Assembly (NCBI GenBank): GCA_049585815.1
Contig: JBAVAR010000098.1
Span: 1-39,276, forward strand
Origin: DATLSM01 sp049585815
GTDB taxonomy: Bacteria; Actinomycetota; Thermoleophilia; Solirubrobacterales; 70-9
Reading direction: 5' to 3'
DNA length: 39,276 nt
The notes under the pieces are model-generated. The model saw nothing but the letters and a program-made list of their open reading frames with translations. It did not search any database and was not told the origin of the DNA. This document shows positions 31,949-39,276 of the stretch, piece after piece; positions within the stretch are counted from its first letter, which is position 1; each line of letters starts with the position of its first letter. The translations under genes were made by a program, and so were the position numbers.

Positions 31949-34900
31949 TCACCAGCTTTACGCGCTTTCTTGTCGGCTTGCGGCCCATCTGCCCGCGGCG
32001 AACCCGGGCGGCAGGGCGCGAAATTGCCCGGTGTGACCAGCGCGCCCCAGCGGGAACAAATTACTACGGTGAAATTGACGCTCTGGGGTTGCGGGGGGCC
32101 GCCTCGACCGCTTACTGTAATCCGACAAAGGCCTCTGTCTCTATTCGCGGCGGGGAGCCCTCTCGAATCCAGCGATGTGCAATCGGTGGGCCCTACCGCA
32201 AGCGGGGGGAGGGCGAGGAGGCAAACCCGCGCAGTTCTGTTTCAAGAGCGCTCCTGTGGCGCTCTTGGAAGCGCAATCTCGCCGTAAGTGTGACCCTGGT
32301 CACGGGGCTGTCGCTCATCGCGACGCCCCAGGCTTTCGCTCTTAGCAAACACACCTTCTCCACGGTTATCACCGGGTCTGGCTCCAATGCTCTCTCGGCT
32401 CCAGTCGACGTTGCCGTCGACCAGTCGACCGGCGACGTCTACGTCGCCGACCCCGGCCGCCACCGGATCGAGAAATTCGGTCCCTCTGGTGAATTCATCC
32501 TCACATTCGGCTCCGGGGTCGACGGGACGACAGGCGGGGACGTCTGCACCGCCGAATCGGGCGACGAATGCCAGGCCGGTGCTTCTGGCACGGAAGCTGG
32601 GGCTTTCATCGACCCCGACTACCTCGCGGTCGATAACACTGGCGTTCCCGGCCAGCAGGGCGATGTCTACGTCGGTGATTCGGTTCCCGGTGCCACAAAT
32701 GTGCAGAAATATAATCCGCGGGGCGAAATCATCCCCTCCTGGGCGGACGGGGGCCGCCTCGATGGGACTCCAAGTCAGGCATTCGCCGGACTTTACGAAC
32801 GTGGCGTCACCGGACTCGCCGTCGATCCCTCCGGTAAGCTCTTCGTCTACGCAGAAGAAACGCTATTCGAATTCGGCGCGAATGGCTCACCCAACGCTGC
32901 TTTTCAGCCTTCCGGAACGCATCTGCTGACAGATCTGTCTTCCAGCCTGGCGGTCGATGGCGCCGACAATCTCTATTACCCTGACGTCCTCAGTTCCGCC
33001 GTCTTCAAGCTCACTCCGCAGGGTGATTTCCTGGGCGAAGTCCTAGGCGGTGGAGGAACCGAAATCGGGCGCATCAGCATCGACTCTGGCACCCGTGAAC
33101 TCTACCTCACCAGGCCAAGCGGCAAGGTCGAACACTTTCCGGCTTCCTGCGATCTTCCGGCCGACCCCTGTTCTCCCGCCGAGACATTTGGAGCTGGCAA
33201 ATTGAGCAATCCGGGAGGAGTCGCGATCGACGAATCCACGGACACGGTCTACGTTGCCGATACGAATCACAAACGGGTCGCTGTCTTCACTGCGCAGCCT
33301 TACCTCCCGAAGGCGTCCTCCTCCGCGGCCGCTGACACCAGCTCCAGCGAGAGCCTGAGTGGCGTTGCCGACCCCGCTGGGGCCGGAGAAATCAGTTCCT
33401 GCAGCTTCGAATACACGCCGAGTTCCGCCTTCGACGCAGTTCAAACAGTCACCGTCTCCGGCGCAACCGGCGGAACCTTCACCCTGTCCATTACGTCGGG
33501 CGGCCAGACTACGGGCATCCCCTACAACGCCACGGCCCAAGAAGTCCAGGCCATCCTCGCGACTCGTACTGGGGCCGGGAATGTCGGCGTCACCGGCCCG
33601 GCCGGCGGTCCGTACAGGGTCGAATTCGAGGGGGCTTTCGCTGAAAGGCACTTCGCCCCGATGTTTGGCGACGAAACCCGCCTCACCCCGAACGGCGCCA
33701 CGGTGACAGTTCAAACGGTCAATCCCGGAGGAGAAGGGTGGCCCGCCGGGACCAGTGTTTCATGCGAACCGCCGGCCCCAATCATCGGCTCGGCGCCCCA
33801 GCAGGTTACCGCGGAGGCCACCGGGCTCGAAAGCGGAACCGGGTACCACTACCGCCTCGGTCTCGGCAACGCGGCGGGGGCCAATGCTGGCTACGAACAG
33901 GCCTTCACCACACTGCCGGCACCTCCCACCGTCGAAGGCGAGTCGGTCTCAGAAGTTCACGCCGATACCGCCGCCTTTCACGTACGGATCAATCCTGGCG
34001 GCGGCGAATCCAGCTATCAGACGTCCTACCGCGTCGAGTACGTCACCCAGGGTCAGTTCGAAAAGAGCGAAGCAGAAGGCGAAGACGGCTTCTCCGCGGC
34101 AACTTTGGGACCGATCCTGATCGCGGGATCCGCGAAGAGCTCCCAGGGCCTGACCGCGTCTCTGAGCGGCTTGCCCAGCGGCACCATCTTCCACTACCGC
34201 ATTCTTGCCACGAACGAATGCAAAGTCGGCATCCCGTGCGCCACGACGGGCGCGTCCCGCACCTTCGCCACGCTCCCCTTCCTGAGGGAACCGAACGAAC
34301 CCTGTGGGAATGCGCATGTTCGCCAGCAGACCGGGTCCGCTGCGCTCCTCGACTGCCGGGCCTACGAGCTGGCCTCCGCCCCAGACACCGCCGGCTATGA
34401 CGTCGAGTCCAACCTCGTCCCCGGCCAGATGCCGTTCGGTGCGTCCGGCGAAACCGAAGGCCGCGTCCTTTACGGCGTTCACGATGGCGGCATCCCCGGG
34501 ACCGGCGAACCGACCAATCGCGGAGTCGATCCCTACGTCGCGGTCCGCGGCGCCAATGGCTGGACCACCAAATACGTCGGCATTCCCGCCGACGGCACCT
34601 CCGCCGAAGGCCCCTTTGGCTCGCCTCTCCTCGAAGGTGACTCGGAGCTCGACACCTTCGCCTTTGGCGGCGCCGGCCTGTGCGCACCCTGCTTTGGCGA
34701 TCACACCACGGGCATTCCAATCACTCATCTGGGTAGCGAAGAACTGATCCAGGGCATGTCTCAGACCGAAGGCCCGGACCCCAACGCAAAACCTGACGGT
34801 TTTATCGCCAAGCATCTCTCCGCCAACGGCGAACACCTCGTCTTCGGCTCGACTTCCCGGTTCGCGCCCGGCGGCAACGATGGGACCGGGGACGTGTCGA

Positions 34901-36438
34901 TCTATGACCGTAATCTGACCACCCGTGAAACCAGTGTCGTCTCCAACGCGCCGAGCGCTGCGAACGGACCTGTGCCATTGCCCTGTCTGCAGGGCGCCGG
35001 CAAGTGCGACTCGGCCGAAGGGGACGCCAACGGTATATCGGAGCTCGGCATCTCGAGCAATGGCTCACGTATCCTGCTCGGCCAGAAGGTCTCCACCGAC
35101 GCCCTCGGCAACGTCTACTGGCATCTCTACATGGATGTGGACGATGCGGTTTCCAGCATCGATCTCACCCCAGGCGTGCTCGCCGAACCCGCAGAAGTCC
35201 CTGCCTTCTCGGAAGGTGTCCTCTTCGACGGAATGAGTGCCGACGGCTCCAAGGTCTTCTTCACCACCGCCGACCGGATGCTGCCCACGGAAGACACGGA
35301 TTCGAGCCCCGATCTTTACGAGGCCGAAGTTTCAGGGAACGGGGTCGCCAGCCTGCACCTCATCTCTATTGGCGCGGAAGGCCCGAGCAACAGCGATGCA
35401 TGCATGCCGGGCGCCAACTCCAACGGTCCACACTGGAACGTCGTCGGCGGGGCTGCGAACTGCGGCGTCGTCGCGGTCGGCGGCGGCGGCGGGGTGGCGT
35501 CCTCGAGCGGGAAGATCTACTTCCTCTCGCCCGAGAAATTGACGTCACCGTGCGCCTGCGCCGAACCTCTGCTCCACGAACCCGTGCAGGGCCAGCCTAA
35601 CCTCTACGTCGCTACCCCGGGCTCGGCGCCGGTCTTCGTCTCAACCCTCGAACTGGAAAACCCGCTCGTGCTCGACGCGGTCGCCGAAGGCGGTACCAGA
35701 CACACCGCTGACTTTCAGACCACCCCCGCCGGCGTCTACGCAGCCTTCTCGTCCGCCCTCGCTCTATCGGGCCAGGAAGAAGAAACCGCCGGGAATCCGG
35801 AGATCTACCGTTACGATGCCGCCGCGAAAGCGCTGGATTGCGCATCCTGCACGCCCACCGGGGAACCCTCGAGCTCCGCGGCAAGTCTCGCGGAGAACGG
35901 CCTCAGCCTCACCGACGACGGCCGTGTGTTCTTCACCACTCCCGGTCGCCTTGCCGCCGCCGACACCGACGGCGTCGACGACGTCTATGAGTGGGAGCCG
36001 CTGGGAACCGGCAATTGCCGGGAGTCCAGCGCCAGCTTCAGCCCAAGGAGTCGCGATTGCCTCGCCCTAATCTCCACAGGGACTAGCGCCGTCGCTTCCG
36101 GCCTGCTCGGGGTCAGCGCCAACGGCGCCGACGCCTTCTTCTTCACTCGGGACAGCCTCGTAGCTCAGGACAAGAACGGCCCCACGGTGAAGATCTACGA
36201 CGCCCGCGAAAACGGCGGCTTCCCATTCGTCCCGCTCAGCGCGGAATGCAGGGCTTCTGACGAGTGCCACGGTCCGGCGAGCGTGGCACCCCCGCCAATG
36301 TTGGTCGGCAGCGAAACGGGGACGCCCGACAACTACGAAAAAGAAAAGCGCAAGCGCTGCAGGAGGGGCCTCCTCCTCAAGCACGGTCACTGCGTGCGCA
36401 GGTTGCACCGCAAGCACCACAAGGGAGGTCGAAAGTGA
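31945..36438 (+). CDS. Large secreted NHL/Fn3-like propeller protein (gene A'), shorter paralogue of A
   Basis: This is a 1497-residue protein if it starts at ATG 31945, which overlaps gene B's stop (ATGA) and has GGAGG at 31932-31936. The first 110 residues are unlike any secretion signal; a signal-like stretch (NLAVSVTLVTGLSLIATPQA) comes only near 113-132. An NHL propeller follows (about 135-455), closely matching the second propeller of gene A (GDVYVADPGRHRIEKFGPSG, FGSGVDGTTGGDVCTAES). Fn3-like domains occupy about 455-780, the first interrupted near 500-592 by an inserted domain (TGGTFTLSITSGGQTTGIPY, VGVTGPAGGPYRVEFEG). From 787 the C-terminal propeller begins with VRQQTGSAALLDCRAYEL and ends in YDARENGGF, ECHG and a basic tail with two Cys (CRRGLLLKHGHCVRRLHRKH). 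It is a duplicate of gene A lacking the first propeller and two Fn3-like domains. Confidence 0.88.
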   Translation: MITSFTRFLVGLRPICPRRTRAAGREIARCDQRAPAGTNYYGEIDALGLRGAASTAYCNPTKASVSIRGGEPSRIQRCAIGGPYRKRGEGEEANPRSSVSRALLWRSWKRNLAVSVTLVTGLSLIATPQAFALSKHTFSTVITGSGSNALSAPVDVAVDQSTGDVYVADPGRHRIEKFGPSGEFILTFGSGVDGTTGGDVCTAESGDECQAGASGTEAGAFIDPDYLAVDNTGVPGQQGDVYVGDSVPGATNVQKYNPRGEIIPSWADGGRLDGTPSQAFAGLYERGVTGLAVDPSGKLFVYAEETLFEFGANGSPNAAFQPSGTHLLTDLSSSLAVDGADNLYYPDVLSSAVFKLTPQGDFLGEVLGGGGTEIGRISIDSGTRELYLTRPSGKVEHFPASCDLPADPCSPAETFGAGKLSNPGGVAIDESTDTVYVADTNHKRVAVFTAQPYLPKASSSAAADTSSSESLSGVADPAGAGEISSCSFEYTPSSAFDAVQTVTVSGATGGTFTLSITSGGQTTGIPYNATAQEVQAILATRTGAGNVGVTGPAGGPYRVEFEGAFAERHFAPMFGDETRLTPNGATVTVQTVNPGGEGWPAGTSVSCEPPAPIIGSAPQQVTAEATGLESGTGYHYRLGLGNAAGANAGYEQAFTTLPAPPTVEGESVSEVHADTAAFHVRINPGGGESSYQTSYRVEYVTQGQFEKSEAEGEDGFSAATLGPILIAGSAKSSQGLTASLSGLPSGTIFHYRILATNECKVGIPCATTGASRTFATLPFLREPNEPCGNAHVRQQTGSAALLDCRAYELASAPDTAGYDVESNLVPGQMPFGASGETEGRVLYGVHDGGIPGTGEPTNRGVDPYVAVRGANGWTTKYVGIPADGTSAEGPFGSPLLEGDSELDTFAFGGAGLCAPCFGDHTTGIPITHLGSEELIQGMSQTEGPDPNAKPDGFIAKHLSANGEHLVFGSTSRFAPGGNDGTGDVSIYDRNLTTRETSVVSNAPSAANGPVPLPCLQGAGKCDSAEGDANGISELGISSNGSRILLGQKVSTDALGNVYWHLYMDVDDAVSSIDLTPGVLAEPAEVPAFSEGVLFDGMSADGSKVFFTTADRMLPTEDTDSSPDLYEAEVSGNGVASLHLISIGAEGPSNSDACMPGANSNGPHWNVVGGAANCGVVAVGGGGGVASSSGKIYFLSPEKLTSPCACAEPLLHEPVQGQPNLYVATPGSAPVFVSTLELENPLVLDAVAEGGTRHTADFQTTPAGVYAAFSSALALSGQEEETAGNPEIYRYDAAAKALDCASCTPTGEPSSSAASLAENGLSLTDDGRVFFTTPGRLAAADTDGVDDVYEWEPLGTGNCRESSASFSPRSRDCLALISTGTSAVASGLLGVSANGADAFFFTRDSLVAQDKNGPTVKIYDARENGGFPFVPLSAECRASDECHGPASVAPPPMLVGSETGTPDNYEKEKRKRCRRGLLLKHGHCVRRLHRKHHKGGRK

Positions 36439-39224
36439 GCGCCTCTCGCCTCCTGCGCGCAGCCCTCGCCTCGTTCGCGGTCGCGACGGCAGCACTGGCG
36501 CTGCTGGCCACGCCGGCTTTCGCCAGCCAGGGAATCGAATTCTTCACCACCGCCCTGTCCAGCAATTCGGCTGGCGATCACCCCGACCTGACCACCTTCT
36601 TCGAACTCGAAAAGCCGGGTGCGCCCGAAGCCGCCCGCAACATCGTCTTCGATGCCCCGACGGGATTCTTCGGCAATCCGCGGGCTGCCATTCAGTGCAT
36701 CCCGGCAGAATTTGCGCTCGACCGATGCCCACCCGGCTCCCAGGTCGGCCTGGTCACGATCCGCGCGAACTACGAAACCAACCCCGATTACCTGCTCGGC
36801 ACCGCCCCGGTTTTCTCGATCGTCCCCCAGGAAGGCGAAACAGCCCGCTTAGCCTTTGTGGTCCCTACCCTTGATATACCTATCGCGATTCCCGTCACCG
36901 TGCGCACCGCCACCGACTACGGCCTGCGCTTTACCATCTCTGACATCTCCCAGCTGACGCCGCTTGCATCCGCAAAGCTGACCCTCTGGGGATTCCCGGC
37001 CGCCGACAGCCACAACCTCGAACGCTTCCCCAAAGGATCGCCAGGCAACCCGACGGGCTGTCCAGGGCAGCAGGGCCCGGAATGCATCCAGGCGCCAACT
37101 CACGCTTCAATCGCCCCACAGCCCCTGACCGACAACCCGACGACCTGCACGGGCGAATCCTTGCGTAGCAGCCTCGAAGTTCAGACCTATGCCGACCCCC
37201 TGCACCGCTCCCGCAAGGAAGCGACCTATCCACCGATCGAAGGTTGCGAACACGAGGTCTTCAACCCGGTCCTCCAGGCGTCCCCGACCACCGAAGAGAC
37301 GGACTCAGCTTCGGGGCTGAACATCGACCTCAAGTCCCCCCAGTTCCTCAGCAAAGCCGCCCAGCCCTCCGAGATCAAAGCCGTCACAGTCAGTCTGCCC
37401 GAAGGATTCACGATTAACCCCGACGCCGCTGACGGCCAGACGGAATGCAGGGAAGTGGAAGCGAACTTCGCGACGGAAGCCCCAGCGCAGTGCCCCAACA
37501 CTTCGAAGATCGGCACCTTTTCTATCGGCACGCCTGCGCTTCCCGCGCGGCTTGAAGGCGCGGTCTACCTGGGGGAACCAAAGCCCGGAGATCAGTACCG
37601 ACTCTTTATGGTTGCCTCCGGTTTCGGAATGAACGTGAAGCTGATTGGATCGGTCAGGCCCAACCCGATTACCGGCAGTTTGGTTGCCGAATTCCTCGAT
37701 CTCCCGCAGGCCCCATTCGAAGACTTCCAGCTGTACCTTTTTTCCGGCGAACGGGCTTTGATGGCTACACCTACAGCATGCACCGTCTACTCCGTGAACG
37801 CTACTTTCTTTCCTTGGAACTCCACTTTGGCCGAACAGGAAACAAGCCAGGTATTCAGCCTCGACTCGGGTCCCCACGGGAGCAAATGTCCCGGTCAGGC
37901 TCGACCTTTCACTCCAAGGCTTGAATCCGCGACCGCGAACCCTACCGCCGGTGCCTTCTCCAACTTTGCGCTGAAAATCAACCGCGAAGACGGAGACCAG
38001 GACCTCGCCCACTTGAATTTCTCTATGCCACCGGGTCTCTCCGCCAGTCTTCGCGGCATTACCTATTGCTCTGACTCTGACATCGTGGTAGCGGCAGCGT
38101 CCTCCGGCCGCACCGAGCAGGCTAAACCCAGCTGCCCCGTATCGAGCGAAATCGGCACCTCAAACGTAGCGGCCGGCCCCGGTGTACTCCCATTCCACGC
38201 GACGGGCAAGGTCTACCTCGCCGGCCCCTTCCAAAGCGCGCCGCTTTCTCTCGTAGTGGTGACCCCGGCGCTTGCCGGTCCCTATGACTATGGCACTGTG
38301 GTCGTGCGCGTCGCTGTTCACATCGACCCTTTGGACGCTCACGTCACCGCTGACTCGGAAGCGATCCCCGAGATTCTCGGCGGGATCCCACTTCGGATTC
38401 GCTCGATCCAGGTGAACGTTAATAAGCCCAATTTCATGATCAATCCGACGAACTGCTCTGAATTCCACACCACCTCTGAAGGTGTGGGAGATCAGGGTAC
38501 TGCTGTTAGTGTTGCCTCGCCTTTTATTGCTGTCAACTGCATGACCCTCGGCTTCGATCCCAAGATGGCCATCGCCCAGCTTGGTGGCCACAAGTTCACT
38601 GCCCGCGGCAAGGATCCCGCCCTGCAGTTCGACCTCAACACCACCGCCGGCGACGCCAACCTCAAATCGGTCTCGGTGACGCTGCCGAAGGCCTTCGAGA
38701 TCGACCAAGCTCACCTCGGCAACCTCTGCTCCCGCTCCCAGCTGGAACGCGAACACTGCGCCGGGCGCCAGCCGATCGGTTTTGTCAAGGACGAAACGCC
38801 GCTGCTTGAAAAGCCCCTGGAAGGACCCGCCTACGCGGTATCGGGCTTCTCCAATGGGAAAAGCGTCCTGCCCCACATCGCCTTCATCCTCGGCGGCCAG
38901 GTCACCGTTGTGCCCCAGGCCGAATCGATGACGCTGGGTGGCGGGCGGCTGAAAACGGTGGTCCCGGTGATCCCCGACGTGCCGATCGGCCACTTCCGCT
39001 TCACCCTGCTGGCCGGCGCCCACGGCTACATCTCAAACACCGAAAGCCTCTGCGCCGCCAAGCCGATCGTGGCCGTGACACTGAACGGCCAAAACGGCAA
39101 GACACTGACCCAGCAGGTGAGGACGAAGACCGCCTGCAAGGCAAAGCGCCACAAGCGCGTGCGCCATGAACGCAGCAAGAAGCACCGAGCCAAGCACCAC
39201 CGGAAAGGATCGGTGCCCTCTTGA
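36435..39224 (+). CDS. Secreted four-module repeat protein (gene B'), paralogue of B
   Basis: This is a 929-residue protein from GTG 36435, overlapping the A' stop (GTGA) with GGGAGG at 36423-36428. The longer open frame upstream lies inside A' and is not used. The signal peptide is about 1-34 (ALASFAVATAALALLATPAF). The four modules seen in gene B recur near residues 87, 337, 544 and 765 (CPPGSQVG, CPNTSKIG, CPVSSEIG, CAGRQPIG), with matching blocks such as GAVYLGEPKPGDQYRLFM and KVYLAGPFQSAPLSLVVVTP (KVYLAGP versus RVYLAGP in B). The end is strongly basic (KRHKRVRHERSKKHRAKHHR). Module order and spacing match B along the whole length, so A'-B' arose by duplication of the A-B unit. Function is unknown; extracellular location is well supported. 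Confidence 0.87.
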   Translation: MSASRLLRAALASFAVATAALALLATPAFASQGIEFFTTALSSNSAGDHPDLTTFFELEKPGAPEAARNIVFDAPTGFFGNPRAAIQCIPAEFALDRCPPGSQVGLVTIRANYETNPDYLLGTAPVFSIVPQEGETARLAFVVPTLDIPIAIPVTVRTATDYGLRFTISDISQLTPLASAKLTLWGFPAADSHNLERFPKGSPGNPTGCPGQQGPECIQAPTHASIAPQPLTDNPTTCTGESLRSSLEVQTYADPLHRSRKEATYPPIEGCEHEVFNPVLQASPTTEETDSASGLNIDLKSPQFLSKAAQPSEIKAVTVSLPEGFTINPDAADGQTECREVEANFATEAPAQCPNTSKIGTFSIGTPALPARLEGAVYLGEPKPGDQYRLFMVASGFGMNVKLIGSVRPNPITGSLVAEFLDLPQAPFEDFQLYLFSGERALMATPTACTVYSVNATFFPWNSTLAEQETSQVFSLDSGPHGSKCPGQARPFTPRLESATANPTAGAFSNFALKINREDGDQDLAHLNFSMPPGLSASLRGITYCSDSDIVVAAASSGRTEQAKPSCPVSSEIGTSNVAAGPGVLPFHATGKVYLAGPFQSAPLSLVVVTPALAGPYDYGTVVVRVAVHIDPLDAHVTADSEAIPEILGGIPLRIRSIQVNVNKPNFMINPTNCSEFHTTSEGVGDQGTAVSVASPFIAVNCMTLGFDPKMAIAQLGGHKFTARGKDPALQFDLNTTAGDANLKSVSVTLPKAFEIDQAHLGNLCSRSQLEREHCAGRQPIGFVKDETPLLEKPLEGPAYAVSGFSNGKSVLPHIAFILGGQVTVVPQAESMTLGGGRLKTVVPVIPDVPIGHFRFTLLAGAHGYISNTESLCAAKPIVAVTLNGQNGKTLTQQVRTKTACKAKRHKRVRHERSKKHRAKHHRKGSVPS

Positions 39225-39276
39225 TGCGGCGCTGTATAGATGATGGAGGTAGGCCCTCCGTGGTCGCCTTGCAGGA
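39224..39276 (+). CDS. Possible start of a further overlapping gene (cut by window edge)
   Basis: An ATG at 39224 shares one base with the B' stop (TGATG), and the frame is open to the window end (17 codons, starting MRRCIDDGGRPS). The same one- or four-base overlap joins every gene in the cluster, so a fifth gene, perhaps another A-type, is plausible. No good ribosome site is seen (GGAAAGGA is about 16 bases before). The short inverted repeat GGAGG-5-CCTCC inside the stretch could instead belong to a weak terminator. Confidence 0.25.
   Translation, partial: MRRCIDDGGRPSVVALQ

Overview
The window is high-GC actinobacterial-type DNA. Lineage evidence is indirect: GTG/TTG starts are frequent, a heteromeric E1-alpha/beta pyruvate dehydrogenase is present, and there is a cluster of very large secreted NHL/Fn3-like proteins plus a collagen-like protein. 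I associate that combination with Thermoleophilia (Solirubrobacterales-like soil actinobacteria). No rRNA or other marker confirms this.

Layout. (1) 1-4091 is the right end of an integrated conjugative-type element. It carries a VirD4/TraG coupling protein cut by the window edge, two small DNA-binding proteins, an M48 membrane protease, an Xis-like protein and a tyrosine integrase. It ends in the 3' half of a tRNA-Ala(TGC) gene, the expected scar of integration. (2) 4152-5723 is an LCP cell-wall ligase gene with no normal start codon upstream of its membrane anchor. (3) 5713-17822 is a cofactor and central-metabolism neighbourhood: lipA and lipB (lipoate), an E1-alpha/E1-beta/E2/E3 pyruvate dehydrogenase operon with a DsbA-like gene inserted, thiE, and a divergent TPP-riboswitch-controlled thiO plus fused thiS-thiG. 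Lipoate and thiamine diphosphate are the cofactors of the complex encoded between them. (4) 17814-19566 holds uppS and a YtpB-like (DUF2600) terpene-synthase homologue, both isoprenoid enzymes. (5) 19567-22109 holds a possible small RNA, a strong bidirectional terminator, a TetR protein with two complete HTH modules, and about 1 kb of mostly non-coding DNA with two dyads, one a perfect 24-bp palindrome. (6) 22110-39276 encodes envelope or surface proteins: a collagen-like protein, then two copies of a two-gene unit (A-B, A'-B'). A and A' are huge beta-propeller/Fn3-like proteins. B and B' are repeat proteins of about 930-970 residues.

The A-B-A'-B' cluster is the least understood part. All four genes overlap their neighbours by 1-4 bases, A, B and B' have recognisable secretion signals, and A, A' and B' end in strongly Lys/Arg/His-rich tails (B's is weaker). 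B-type proteins are built from four divergent repeats of one module. A' carries a foreign domain nested inside one of its Fn3-like domains. The cluster uses GAA for glutamate much more than the metabolic genes do. It looks like a co-translated, co-secreted surface assembly that has duplicated in place. Its function cannot be read from sequence.
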